From: Bacteroidota bacterium
GTDB lineage: Bacteria > Bacteroidota > Rhodothermia > Rhodothermales > UBA10348
Assembly: GCA_022571135.1 (NCBI GenBank)
Contig: JACZYK010000016.1
Span: 1 to 19,017, forward strand
Length of the DNA: 19,017 nucleotides
Direction of reading: 5' to 3'
Of the stretch, positions 6,878 to 14,620 are shown in pieces; position 1 is the first letter of the stretch, and every line of letters begins with the position of its first letter. The notes beneath the pieces were generated by a model. The model was not told where the DNA came from and did no database searches. It saw only the letters and a list, made by a program, of their open reading frames with translations. The position numbers and the translations under genes were made by a program.

Positions 6878-7147
6878 TCACTGGCATGGAAACAGCGGGC
6901 GTGGATCCGAGCGGCCGCCCGCGAATGCGACGTCTACGCTGCGAAAGAATCTAATGCCGTCGCTCGTATTTACTTCAACGGCGTCGACACGAATGCCGGC
7001 CGGGAGTTCGAAGGCCGCTGCGTCTGACCGAAGTGTCAGAACCGTGACGGAAAAGCCGGCCGACGATAAGGCCCGGATCTGTTTGACGGCGCGGATATTC
7101 CTGTACAGATCACCCGTCAGCGCGAAAACGATGTCCGGATTGTCCAT
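6878..7147 (-). CDS. GT4-type glycosyltransferase, N-terminal part of a frameshifted gene
   Basis: These 89 codons start at an ATG (7147) with an upstream AGAAGAGA. They encode the acceptor-side Rossmann opening of a GT-B glycosyltransferase: DIVFALTGDLYRNIRAVKQIRAL, then GFSVTVLTL. After VDVAFAGGR the frame runs into unrelated residues and a TGA at 6878. Reading shifts by one base there, so with one G fewer in the GGG (CCC at 6918-6920, plus strand) the sequence becomes VDVAFAAAARIHARCFHASD and continues into the C-terminal fragment. The residues after 6920 in this frame are not genuine. The gene is divergent from the lacI regulator and shares its intergenic region. Confidence 0.8.
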   Translation of the reverse strand: MDNPDIVFALTGDLYRNIRAVKQIRALSSAGFSVTVLTLRSDAAAFELPAGIRVDAVEVNTSDGIRFFRSVDVAFAGGRSDPRPLFPCQ

Positions 7148-7311
7148 TCTCTTCTGATCTGAGTGTACGAAATAACTCCGTCTGTCGGCCCGTGACTCTG
7201 GATATTATAAAAGCAGGAACACAAACGGCGTCCGGAGCCTCGACTCGTTATTAAAATCGGCGTGGACGTTTGTAGTTTCGAATTTCACTTGTTACACTCG
7301 GATTCCTGTTG
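7148..7311. promoter_or_regulatory. Divergent promoter region between the glycosyltransferase and lacI genes
   Basis: On the minus strand a perfect TATAAT lies at 7209-7204, about 57 bases before the glycosyltransferase ATG, with no convincing -35. On the plus strand TTGTAG (7270-7275), a 17-base spacer and TACACT (7293-7298) form a weak sigma70-like promoter. Its start point would fall just before the palindromic operator at 7312. These are consensus readings only; a Bacteroidota-type -7 TAnnTTTG box was not found. Confidence 0.4.
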
Positions 7312-7325
7312 TGTAAGCGCTTACA
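7312..7325. promoter_or_regulatory. cre/LacI-family operator palindrome TGTAAGCGCTTACA
   Basis: A perfect 14-bp palindrome with the central CG step characteristic of LacI/GalR/CcpA-family operators (consensus TGWAARCGYTWNCA). It lies 13 bases before the proposed lacI start and just after a possible transcription start. This suggests autoregulation and control of the downstream transporter-amylase genes by the encoded regulator. Confidence 0.8.
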
Positions 7326-7338
7326 TCTGAGTACTACC

Positions 7339-8388
7339 ATGGGCGCCACTATATACGACATCGCCGACAAAGCCGGAGTATCGATCGCCACCGTATCGCG
7401 GGTTTTCAATGACAGTTCGCGCGTTGCCGATTCCACACGGAAAGCCGTGCTCAAGGCCGCCGAAGAAATCGGCTATCAACCGCACGTATCAGCCAGAAGT
7501 CTTGCCCGGAGGAAATCAGACACGGTGTCCGCGGTCATTCCGATGATGACTACGCTATTCTTTACCGAGGTTCTCAGAGGACTTCAGGATCGCATGGCAA
7601 GGAGCGAGTTCGATCTCCTCGTTTTTTCTGCGAGAACGCTCGAAGAAGTGGCCCCCCAGTTGGAGCGGGCTCTGCATCGCGGACGCTCCGCCGGAGTCCT
7701 TCTCTTTTCCGCCCCTGTTATCAATGGCCTTCGGGAACAGCTTTCGAAGTCCGAGCAGGCGATCGTTCTCGTGGATTCTTTCCACCCGGATTTCGATTCG
7801 ATATCGACCGATAACCGGCGCGGTGGAGAGATCGCAACCCGGTACCTGGCCGATCTGGGATGTCAACGCATCGCCATGATCATGGCGAATTCCGAGTCCC
7901 GCCCGGCAGTGGACAGAAGAGCGGGGTACCAGGTCGCGCTTGGCCGCGCCGGTCTCCAGCTTGACCAGAATCTGATCGTCTCCAGTCGGAATCCTCTCCA
8001 CCACGGCTATAGTGAAGCCTCGGGTCTGGAGGCCATGGACACGCTTTTAAGGCGGGATACACTACCAGAAGGCGTATTCGTCACATCGGATATTCAGGCT
8101 CTCGGAGTACTCAGGGCAATTCGTAAGGCGAGATTACGCGTCCCGGACGACATCCGGGTTATCGGATTCGACGACATCATCATCAGCAAGTATGTCGGGC
8201 TGACCACTCTCAGACAGCCGATGTACGAAATGGGCGTCGCCGCGATCGAAAAGCTCCTGGCGAGAATCGAAGAGCCCGAGCGTTCGACCACACACACTGT
8301 ATTCTCACCGACTCTCATTAAGCGCCGGACGACGGAGGGAATCGAAGGGGACACGGATCCGATCATCGAGGAGGTATTTGTAGCTTGA
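7339..8388 (+). CDS. LacI-family transcriptional regulator of an alpha-glucan locus
   Basis: A 349-residue LacI/GalR repressor-type regulator. The N-terminal helix-turn-helix reads TIYDIADKAGVSIATVSRVFN, followed by the hinge helix near ARSLARRKS and a periplasmic-binding-protein-like sugar domain (VSAVIPMM, SISTDNRRGGEIATRYLADLGC, GFDDIIISKY). I chose the ATG at 7339 because the helix-turn-helix begins a few residues later and a TTG at 7309 would lie over the operator. The stop codon overlaps an ATG (TGATG, 8386-8390), pointing to an originally coupled downstream gene. With the sugar MFS remnant and amylase following, the likely effector is a maltose- or glucan-derived sugar. It probably binds the palindrome just upstream and regulates itself and the cluster. 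Confidence 0.92.
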   Translation: MGATIYDIADKAGVSIATVSRVFNDSSRVADSTRKAVLKAAEEIGYQPHVSARSLARRKSDTVSAVIPMMTTLFFTEVLRGLQDRMARSEFDLLVFSARTLEEVAPQLERALHRGRSAGVLLFSAPVINGLREQLSKSEQAIVLVDSFHPDFDSISTDNRRGGEIATRYLADLGCQRIAMIMANSESRPAVDRRAGYQVALGRAGLQLDQNLIVSSRNPLHHGYSEASGLEAMDTLLRRDTLPEGVFVTSDIQALGVLRAIRKARLRVPDDIRVIGFDDIIISKYVGLTTLRQPMYEMGVAAIEKLLARIEEPERSTTHTVFSPTLIKRRTTEGIEGDTDPIIEEVFVA

Positions 8389-8389
8389 T

Positions 8390-8792
8390 GTCGCGTATCC
8401 CTTTTCACCGATACGGGAAACCCATGTTGGACGGTCAAAAGAAACTGACCCGTTCAATCTGATCGGTGGTGTGTTGGCGACGCTAATCCTGCTCACGCTT
8501 CCGAACGTCGACGTGATATCGTCAGCCATGGGGGTGGGCGGCGACCGTGAGTCTACCTTTCGCGATCATGAGACAGAAAGTGGACAAGGCCCGGATGGGA
8601 CTTTATATGGGTCTTTTCAACCTTTCGGTCGTCCTGCCGCAACTCGTAGCCAGTCTCGGAGTCGGAGAGGCGATCTCCCGGACGCAGAACAAAGGTCTCA
8701 TATTCATGATCTGTGCGGTCACCCTCGCGATCTCCGCCGTTTTGTGGATGATGCTAGGCGAGGGTAACGATTCACGCGAACAGGATGCATAA
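8390..8792 (+). pseudogene. Remnant of a sugar MFS transporter (SLC45/GPH-like), C-terminal end only
   Basis: Only the last ~110 residues of a 12-helix sugar symporter are recognisable. They run from IGGVLATLILLTL (from about 8462) through AMG, WAATVSLPFAIM, MGLYMGLFNLSVVLPQL and the final helix GLIFMICAVTLAISAVLW, to a TAA at 8790-8792. The SLC45-like group of maltose/sucrose transporters reads GIGWAS..LPYAI and MGIYMGIFNFF..PQ at these places. The upstream helices, about three quarters of the protein, are missing. The remaining part is also frameshifted at the GGGGG run 8530-8534; removing one G joins the two frames. The later frame alone is open from a GTG at 8547. The lacI stop overlaps an ATG at 8388, but that frame closes after 24 codons. 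The gene was probably cut by an internal deletion or an assembly gap. Confidence 0.7.
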
Positions 8793-8804
8793 AAAGTAAA
8801 GTCA

Positions 8805-10292
8805 ATGCCGAAATCACGGGTGACGATGTGCCTGGTGCTCTCACTGGCGGCCCCTCTGGCGACTGGGTGCGCAGAGACTTCGACGAATCCCTATCTGAGC
8901 ACCGATCGGGCTACGAGGGAAAACGATGTCATCGTGCATCTTTTCGAGTGGCGCTGGGACGACGTCGCGGAGGAATGTGAGACGTATCTCGGCCCGGCAA
9001 GCTTTTCGGCGGTCCAGGTGTCTTCTCCGATCGAAAACTCGGTTGTCGAAGGTCGTCCCTGGTGGGAGAGGTACCAAGTAGTCAGCTACGAGGTCGATAC
9101 GCGCAGTGGCGACCGTGAGGCGTTTGCCGATATGGTTTCGAGGTGCCGGGCAGCCGGCGTCGACATATACGTCGACGCCGTCTTGAACCATATGACGGGC
9201 GTGTACGCCGGAGTCGGTACGGCCGGCTCGACGTTTGCCGAGTACGAATATCCCGGTCTGTATTCGAGGGACGATTTTCATCACTGTGGTATGACGCGGG
9301 GCGATGATATCGAGGACTGGGATGATCCTCGACAGGTGCGCGACTGCGAACTGGTGAACCTAGCGGACCTGAAAACGGGGGAGTCTACGGTCAGAGCGAG
9401 GCTGGCAGAGTACGCCTCCGATATGCTGAGCCTCGGGGTAGCCGGATTTCGGCTGGATGCCGCGCGACATATGCCCGCCGAAGACATCGGAGTCATTCTG
9501 GACCTGGCGGGAGGTGAGCCGTACATCTATCAGGAAGTACTCGATATGGTGCCCGAACCGACGTGGGCCCTCGAGTACGTGGAGAACGGCAGTGTAACGG
9601 AATTCCGGTACGGCGTTTCCGTCGGTCTGATTTTCCGCCGCGGTTCGCTCGCGAGCCTTCACGGAAAGGGTTCGATGTGGGAACGGGTGCGATTTCTGGC
9701 GAGCGAGACGGCCGTCGTTTTTCTGGACAATCACGATACGCAGCGACATACGGACGAGAACGGAGTTCTGACGTACAAGGATGGAGCTCTGTACGACCTG
9801 GGACTCGTCTACATGCTCGCCTATCCGTACGGCCGGCCAAGGGTCATGTCCAGTTTTGAGTTTGCAACACGGCGTCAGGGTCCGCCGGCCCTGGAAGACG
9901 AGTCCATCAAACGCGTTCACGGCGCGGACGGTCTCAACTGCGCGCGCGGAGAATGGGTCTGCGAACATCGAAGAGGCCTGGTCACGGCCATGGTCCGCTT
10001 CCGTAAAGTCACCGCCTCCGAATTCCGGGTCACGCACTGGTGGACGGATGGCCGGGATCGCATCGCTTTCGGTCGTGGTGGACTGGGATTTGTCGCAATC
10101 AATCGGTCGGGAGAAACCATGACCGAGCATCTGCAAACAGGCTTACCGGAAGGATCGTATTGCAATGTCCTGTCCGGAGACCCGCAGCATGGTCCATGCT
10201 CTGGTTTACCCGTCGAGGTCGACGCAAAAGGAATGGCGGAATTATCCATCCCAGCCATGAAGGCGGTCGCCCTGCACGTCGATGTGGGATAG
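8805..10292 (+). CDS. Secreted lipoprotein alpha-amylase of the animal-type, chloride-binding GH13 group
   Basis: This endo-acting enzyme cleaves internal alpha-1,4 bonds of starch or glycogen. A signal peptide ends in the lipobox LATGC, so Cys22 should anchor the 495-residue protein to a membrane, probably facing outward. HLFEWRWDDVAEECE and RPWWERYQ are hallmarks of the animal-type alpha-amylases (GH13_24-like). Conserved GH13 regions are DAVLNH (124-129), GFRLDAARH with nucleophile Asp218, YQEVLD with acid Glu244, and FLDNHD with Asp311. Arg216, Asn309 and Arg346 (in RPRVMSS) fall where the chloride ligands of pancreatic amylase lie, so allosteric chloride activation is likely. A C-terminal beta domain closes the protein. 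It starts 12 bases after the MFS remnant, under the LacI-controlled cluster. Confidence 0.93.
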   Translation: MPKSRVTMCLVLSLAAPLATGCAETSTNPYLSTDRATRENDVIVHLFEWRWDDVAEECETYLGPASFSAVQVSSPIENSVVEGRPWWERYQVVSYEVDTRSGDREAFADMVSRCRAAGVDIYVDAVLNHMTGVYAGVGTAGSTFAEYEYPGLYSRDDFHHCGMTRGDDIEDWDDPRQVRDCELVNLADLKTGESTVRARLAEYASDMLSLGVAGFRLDAARHMPAEDIGVILDLAGGEPYIYQEVLDMVPEPTWALEYVENGSVTEFRYGVSVGLIFRRGSLASLHGKGSMWERVRFLASETAVVFLDNHDTQRHTDENGVLTYKDGALYDLGLVYMLAYPYGRPRVMSSFEFATRRQGPPALEDESIKRVHGADGLNCARGEWVCEHRRGLVTAMVRFRKVTASEFRVTHWWTDGRDRIAFGRGGLGFVAINRSGETMTEHLQTGLPEGSYCNVLSGDPQHGPCSGLPVEVDAKGMAELSIPAMKAVALHVDVG

Positions 10293-10364
10293 GATCATTT
10301 TGGCAGAACCGCAGTCCGGGCATTGCCGTATTATCCTGCCTTTCTGTAAATCAATAGAAGTCGA

Positions 10365-10970
10365 ATGCACTTCGAGGCGGGCAATAGTGGGTGGGCCGAG
10401 CTGGGAAAGTTTTGGACGCTTCCCAATATGCTGAGTCTAGCGAGACTGGTGATCGTAATCCCGGTATCGTGGTTGATCGTCGTGGACGGTTCGTTGCTCT
10501 GGATTCTGGGCCTTGTCTTGCTGGCCCTTACGACCGATTACTTCGACGGCCGGGTGGCTCGCTGGTCGCACTCGGTATCGGACTGGGGCAAGGTTCTCGA
10601 TCCGTTTGCCGACAAAATCGGAGGAGGGATGGTGATTGCCGCTCTGACGTACCGCGAAGCCCTTCCGCTATGGTTTTTCGTAGCCATCATCTCCCGCGAT
10701 CTGGCCATCGTTTGCGGTGGTGCGCTCATCAAGTGGAAGACTGGAGAGTTCCTTATGAGCCTGAACTCGGGCAAAGTGGCCATTTCAGCCGTCTCGATAA
10801 CGGTGCTGGCGGCGCTTCTCAAGGCGGATCCGCCGATCATGCGGTTCTGCCTTATTGTCGCCACTGCCTTACTGACGTATTCCCTTCTCCGGTATCTGAT
10901 CAGATTTATTCTGATGGTACGGGCCTCCGGTGGCGCGGCCTTCGACGAATCTCCGGATCAGGGCTGTTAA
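10365..10970 (+). CDS. CDP-alcohol phosphatidyltransferase (PgsA-like)
   Basis: An integral membrane enzyme of phospholipid synthesis, probably phosphatidylglycerophosphate synthase, which moves a phosphatidyl group from CDP-diacylglycerol to glycerol-3-phosphate. The family signature D-x2-D-G-x2-A-R-x8-G-x3-D-x3-D is complete: Asp58, Asp61, Gly62, Ala65, Arg66, Gly75, Asp79 and Asp83, with the last Asp as the general base. LPNMLSLARL before it is the usual N-terminal amphipathic motif, and several membrane helices follow (SLLWILGLVLLAL, LPLWFFVAIISRDLAIV and others). The 201-residue length is normal. The acceptor alcohol cannot be fixed from sequence, so no gene symbol is given. The ATG at 10365 has AGAAG upstream. 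The stop lies within the palindrome that precedes ftsY, 22 bases ahead, suggesting co-transcription. Confidence 0.88.
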   Translation: MHFEAGNSGWAELGKFWTLPNMLSLARLVIVIPVSWLIVVDGSLLWILGLVLLALTTDYFDGRVARWSHSVSDWGKVLDPFADKIGGGMVIAALTYREALPLWFFVAIISRDLAIVCGGALIKWKTGEFLMSLNSGKVAISAVSITVLAALLKADPPIMRFCLIVATALLTYSLLRYLIRFILMVRASGGAAFDESPDQGC

Positions 10971-10980
10971 CCGTTAACAG
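10964..10980. repeat. Perfect palindrome between the pgsA-like gene and ftsY
   Basis: CTGTTAAC and GTTAACAG are perfect arms around a single C. The site contains the stop codon of the phosphatidyltransferase gene and ends 12 bases before the ftsY ATG. With the next bases it shares TTAACAGGCCT with the right end of the 260-bp element at 4451-4461. It could be an operator, a translational hairpin, or a remnant of an element end. Confidence 0.5.
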
Positions 10981-10992
10981 GCCTTAATAAGA

Positions 10993-11955
10993 ATGGCGCT
11001 TTTTAACAGTAAAAAAGAATCGACGACTCTGCAGAGTCAGGGGGCGCTCGAATCCGGTCTCGAGAAAACCAAAACGTCTCTGTTAGGGAAGCTGAACAGG
11101 CTCGTAAGAGGAAAAGACATGGTCGACGAGGCTGTTCTGGATGAGCTCGAAGAGGTGCTGGTAACGAGCGACGTGGGTGTTCAGACGACCATCGACATCA
11201 TCCGAAGTCTAGAGCAGCGGGTTGCACGGGACAAATACGTCTCGACTTCCGAACTGAATGACCTTATACGAAGCGAAATTTCCAATCTGCTCCTCGCACA
11301 GGAAGCAGATGGATCAGAAGGTTTCGACGCTCCTCTCGACAACCGGCCTCACGTGGTCATGATAGTAGGCGTGAACGGCGTAGGAAAAACGACCACCATC
11401 GGTAAGATTGCATACCGCTACAAGGAAGCCGGAAAAAGCGTTCTTCTGGGGGCCGCGGACACGTTTCGGGCTGCTGCGACCGAACAACTCCAAATCTGGG
11501 CGGAGAGAGCGGGCGTACCGATTGTAAAACAGGGGCACGGGGCGGATCCCGCGGCTGTAGCTTTTGACACGCTCGCTTCTGCGAAGAGCCGAGACATCGA
11601 TGTAGTATTAATAGATACGGCCGGCCGGCTGCATACGAAGGGAGGCCTCATGGACGAGTTGTCGAAAATCAAACGCGTAATGGACCGTCAGATTTCCGGC
11701 GCCCCGCACGAAGTGCTTCTGATCCTGGATGCGTCGACCGGTCAGAACGCGATTCGCCAGGCCGAAGAGTTCACCAGAAGCGTCGATGTCACAGGACTCG
11801 TACTGACAAAATTGGACGGTACGGCAAAAGGGGGCATTGTTATTGGCATTTCAAACGAGTTCCAAATACCCTTAAAATATATAGGAGTTGGCGAGGCGAT
11901 CACTGATCTTCAGGTTTTCGATCGAAAACGCTTCGTAGATGCGCTCTTCTGCTGA
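10993..11955 (+). CDS. ftsY: Signal recognition particle receptor FtsY
   Basis: FtsY is the SRP receptor GTPase at the inner membrane; it docks ribosome-nascent chains carried by Ffh/SRP and directs them to SecYEG. The 320-residue protein has a short N-terminal region, a helical N domain (about 20-100) and the G domain: G1 GVNGVGKTT (126-134), the insertion-box motif DTFRAAA (156-162), G3 DTAGR (208-212) and G4 TKLDG (272-276). The closing YIGVGEAITDLQVFD is a membrane-contacting FtsY signature. The long acidic A domain of enterobacterial FtsY is absent, as in many Bacteroidota relatives. No strong Shine-Dalgarno site precedes the ATG; the region just upstream is the palindrome at 10964-10980. 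Confidence 0.97.
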   Translation: MALFNSKKESTTLQSQGALESGLEKTKTSLLGKLNRLVRGKDMVDEAVLDELEEVLVTSDVGVQTTIDIIRSLEQRVARDKYVSTSELNDLIRSEISNLLLAQEADGSEGFDAPLDNRPHVVMIVGVNGVGKTTTIGKIAYRYKEAGKSVLLGAADTFRAAATEQLQIWAERAGVPIVKQGHGADPAAVAFDTLASAKSRDIDVVLIDTAGRLHTKGGLMDELSKIKRVMDRQISGAPHEVLLILDASTGQNAIRQAEEFTRSVDVTGLVLTKLDGTAKGGIVIGISNEFQIPLKYIGVGEAITDLQVFDRKRFVDALFC

Positions 11956-11993
11956 GAAAACCGTGTCTCTCACCGCATTCGGTTCGACGTGTC

Positions 11994-12008
11994 ATGAACA
12001 CCGTTCAT
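11994..12008. promoter_or_regulatory. Inverted repeat ATGAAC-ACC-GTTCAT between ftsY and the GWxTD gene
   Basis: Perfect six-base arms around a three-base centre lie in the 125-base gap after ftsY. No T-tract follows, so it is not an intrinsic terminator. The symmetry and position upstream of the GWxTD gene fit an operator for a dimeric regulator. Chance cannot be excluded. Confidence 0.35.
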
Positions 12009-12080
12009 CGCTGAAAATCGACCGTCGACTACCATGTAGCGGAACCAGGTACGCATAATGGCGATATTTCGTATGGTGGA

Positions 12081-13496
12081 ATGTTAAACTCAATTGATGG
12101 CCGACTGTTAGAAAATCGTTATTGGGAACGCTCTATGGTTAGTTATTACCGAGCAAGATGGACCGGAGTAGCATGGAAGACATTCTTCCTGGTTGCTTTC
12201 TTCGCTTTGACCGTACAAGACGTGTGGTCACAGGGCGCCAGAGTTCCCGAATTTTCTGTCGATCTGGTCAGTGTGCGAAGTGACACCGCGCCTGCTAAGG
12301 CTCGCGTTGACGTATATACCAGAATCTCTTATACGCGTTTGAGTTTCATCAACACGCCGACCGGATTCACGGCCAACTACGAAATCACTCTCTCCGCCAT
12401 TGAGGTAAACGACGACGATCGTCTTCGCAATCTCGTCCAGACCAGGATATGGGACGCCAGCGTGGTGGTGAATACGTACGCCGAGACACAGGCGGAAGAT
12501 TATTCCGATTTTACTACGCAATCCCTCGAGCTCGATCCCGGCATGTATGTGTTCGAATTCGAGATTGCGGACAATAATTCGAGTCAGGTTTTTGTCCGGG
12601 AGGTAGCATTCGCCGTCCGGGATTTCGTCGGAGGCGCGTCGATAAGTGACATTACTCTTCTGAAGTCTTATGACGAAGAGACTCTTTCGATAGTCCCGCG
12701 TGTGGACCAGTTCGTAGGTACGGACGAGGGCGGTTTCCAGATCTTCTACGAGATCTACTCTGACAACGATCGATTCATTACCGTCAAACGTGAAGTCATT
12801 CGTACCGTAAAGGACGGTGGCCTGCCGGTTTCATCCTGGTTCATGAAAGCCGTCCCGAACGAGGGCGCCGGCGGAGATACAGTTTTTTTGGACGAGGAGT
12901 CCATAACACTCACTACGGGGAAGACGCAGAACATCGTGACCATCCCGATCGATGATCTGAAGGTGGGTGCCTATCTGATGAGGGTCAGCTTGATAGGCCG
13001 GGACGGTAGTATTCTCGATATGGCTGAACGCAGACTCGCAGCCCTGTGGACCGGTCTGAACGCCCATATCAATAACCTCGACGATGCGATAGCGCAGCTG
13101 GAGTACATCGCCCCTAAGAAAGATCTGAAATTCATTCGCGATGCAGAGAATCAGGTGGAGCGATATCAGCGTTTCAGAAATTTCTGGAAAAAACGTGATC
13201 CGACTCCGGGCACAAGGCGCAATGAGCGGATGGAGGAGTACTACTATCGCGTGGATTCGGCCAACCGGCAGTACGGTGCGGTGCAGGACGGATGGAAGAC
13301 GGACCGTGGATTCGTATTTGTCCGTTTCGGCGAGCCGGATCATATCGAGCGACGACCGCACAGCTTCGATTATGAGCCGTACGAGATATGGGTTTATCAG
13401 AGAATAGGTCGGCAGTACATCTTCATCGACAAGACCGGCTTCGGAGATTTTCAGCTTCTCGTTCCGGTCTGGGATGAGCGCACCAGATTATACTGA
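12081..13496 (+). CDS. GWxTD domain-containing exported protein
   Basis: A 471-residue exported protein ending in a GWxTD domain, a C-terminal module of unknown biochemical role common in Bacteroidota, Rhodothermota, Acidobacteriota and relatives. GWKTDRGFVFVRFGEPD starts at residue 404. It is followed by YEPYEIWVY and the closing strand FIDKTGFGDFQLL, which matches the domain well. Most of the upstream part is beta-rich (about 55-320). A helical stretch with a charged basic segment follows (ERYQRFRNFWKKRDP, about 354-368). A signal peptide is present, probably cut after VWS near residue 50. The n-region is unusually long from this ATG, and starting at the in-frame ATG at 12135 (Met19) would give a more ordinary signal. 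The gene stands alone, with a strong terminator behind it. Confidence 0.88.
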   Translation: MLNSIDGRLLENRYWERSMVSYYRARWTGVAWKTFFLVAFFALTVQDVWSQGARVPEFSVDLVSVRSDTAPAKARVDVYTRISYTRLSFINTPTGFTANYEITLSAIEVNDDDRLRNLVQTRIWDASVVVNTYAETQAEDYSDFTTQSLELDPGMYVFEFEIADNNSSQVFVREVAFAVRDFVGGASISDITLLKSYDEETLSIVPRVDQFVGTDEGGFQIFYEIYSDNDRFITVKREVIRTVKDGGLPVSSWFMKAVPNEGAGGDTVFLDEESITLTTGKTQNIVTIPIDDLKVGAYLMRVSLIGRDGSILDMAERRLAALWTGLNAHINNLDDAIAQLEYIAPKKDLKFIRDAENQVERYQRFRNFWKKRDPTPGTRRNERMEEYYYRVDSANRQYGAVQDGWKTDRGFVFVRFGEPDHIERRPHSFDYEPYEIWVYQRIGRQYIFIDKTGFGDFQLLVPVWDERTRLY

Positions 13497-13540
13497 GTCT
13501 TCGTTGGACGAGACGTAAGTTGTAACTACGTTTCTTTTGA

Positions 13541-13567
13541 AAGGCGTCCCTTGGGGGCGCCTTTTTT
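13541..13567 (+). terminator. Intrinsic terminator after the GWxTD gene
   Basis: AAGGCGTCCC and GGGGCGCCTT form a ten-base stem (one T-G wobble) around a TTG loop, running directly into a six-T tract at 13562-13567. It lies about 45 bases after the stop codon and should end the upstream transcript before fmt. Confidence 0.92.
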
Positions 13568-13672
13568 AGATGGGTTGAATGCTTGATCTGCGGTAGCAAT
13601 GTGCCCTCGAAGTTCGTATAGTAGACGATTTCTGCCACTCCCGATTCAGGGCTCGGAGTTCAGTAAAAGCCG

Positions 13673-14620
13673 ATGACGCGCATCGTTTTCATGGGGACAC
13701 CGGAATTTGCCGTGCCTTCGATGGAGCGACTGGCAGACGGCGGATTCAAGCCCGTAGCAGTCGTGACCGCCCCGGACCGGCCGAGGGGCAGAGGGCAGAA
13801 TATTTCTCCGACGCCCGTGAAAACGGCCGCTCTCCGCCTGGGCGTTGACACCATTCTTCAGCCGGAATCCGTAAAGGAGTCCAATTTCGCGAGAGATATT
13901 CGCGACCTCGAGCCTGATATTATCGTGGTGGTCGCATTTCGCATTCTTCCGCCGGCGGTGTTCACTTGCGCAAGTCTTGGTGCATTCAACCTGCACGGAT
14001 CACTTTTGCCCAGTTATCGCGGTGCCGCTCCCATTCACCGGGCATTGATGGCCGGTGAAAAAGCAACGGGAGTGACGACCTTCTTTCTGAAAGAAAAGGT
14101 GGATACCGGGCATATCATCCTGATGCGGTCTATGCCGATCGGGCCGGACGAGACGGCGGGAGAAGTACACGACAGGATGATGCATCTTGGCGCCGATGTC
14201 GTTCTGGAAACGGTTCGCAAAATCGAATCCGGATCGGTTGAAACGACGGTGCAGAACGAGGAGGAGGCCACGCTGGCGCCCAAATTATTCCGTGAGGATT
14301 GCAGAATTCGATGGAGCCGGCGAGCCTTCGACGTCCATAATCACATTCGAGGACTCTCTCCTTTCCCCGGTGCCTGGACGATGCACGGTGAGACCATGCT
14401 CAAAATTTTCAGAAGTCGGATCGACCGACAGGCAGCTGAGGCAGAGCTTGGGGCGGCGGTTGTGCCGGGAAGTGTTCTGGATGGGTCAAATCGATTCCTC
14501 GTCTCGTGTGGAGAAGGCACGCTCGAAATCCTGGAGATTCAGCAGGAGGGCCGCAGCAGGATGACGGCCACAGAATTTCTTCGTGGGTCTGACCTGGCAG
14601 GCGGGGACCGACTGGGATGA
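13673..14620 (+). CDS. fmt: Methionyl-tRNA formyltransferase
   Basis: Fmt transfers a formyl group from 10-formyltetrahydrofolate to initiator methionyl-tRNA, enabling bacterial translation initiation. The product has 315 residues, normal for the family. It begins RIVFMGTPEFAVPS. The catalytic triad is Asn106 and His108 in FNLHGSLLPSYRGAAPI, and Asp144 in KVDTG, the same numbering as the E. coli enzyme. The C-terminal tRNA-binding domain follows (IRWSRRAFDVHNHIRGLSPFPGAW). The stop overlaps the next start by ATGA at 14617-14620, so the following galactokinase-like protein is probably made by coupled translation. The peptide deformylase gene, a frequent neighbour, is not visible here. The transcript should start after the terminator at 13541-13567; I could not assign the promoter with confidence. 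Confidence 0.97.
   Translation: MTRIVFMGTPEFAVPSMERLADGGFKPVAVVTAPDRPRGRGQNISPTPVKTAALRLGVDTILQPESVKESNFARDIRDLEPDIIVVVAFRILPPAVFTCASLGAFNLHGSLLPSYRGAAPIHRALMAGEKATGVTTFFLKEKVDTGHIILMRSMPIGPDETAGEVHDRMMHLGADVVLETVRKIESGSVETTVQNEEEATLAPKLFREDCRIRWSRRAFDVHNHIRGLSPFPGAWTMHGETMLKIFRSRIDRQAAEAELGAAVVPGSVLDGSNRFLVSCGEGTLEILEIQQEGRSRMTATEFLRGSDLAGGDRLG

Noticed and set aside
7309..7338. Earlier TTG start for the LacI regulator
   Set aside because: It would place the start inside the operator region and add residues before a canonical helix-turn-helix start.
9360..10136. 258-codon minus-strand open frame inside the amylase gene
   Set aside because: Shadow of a GC-rich gene with all GH13 motifs on the plus strand.
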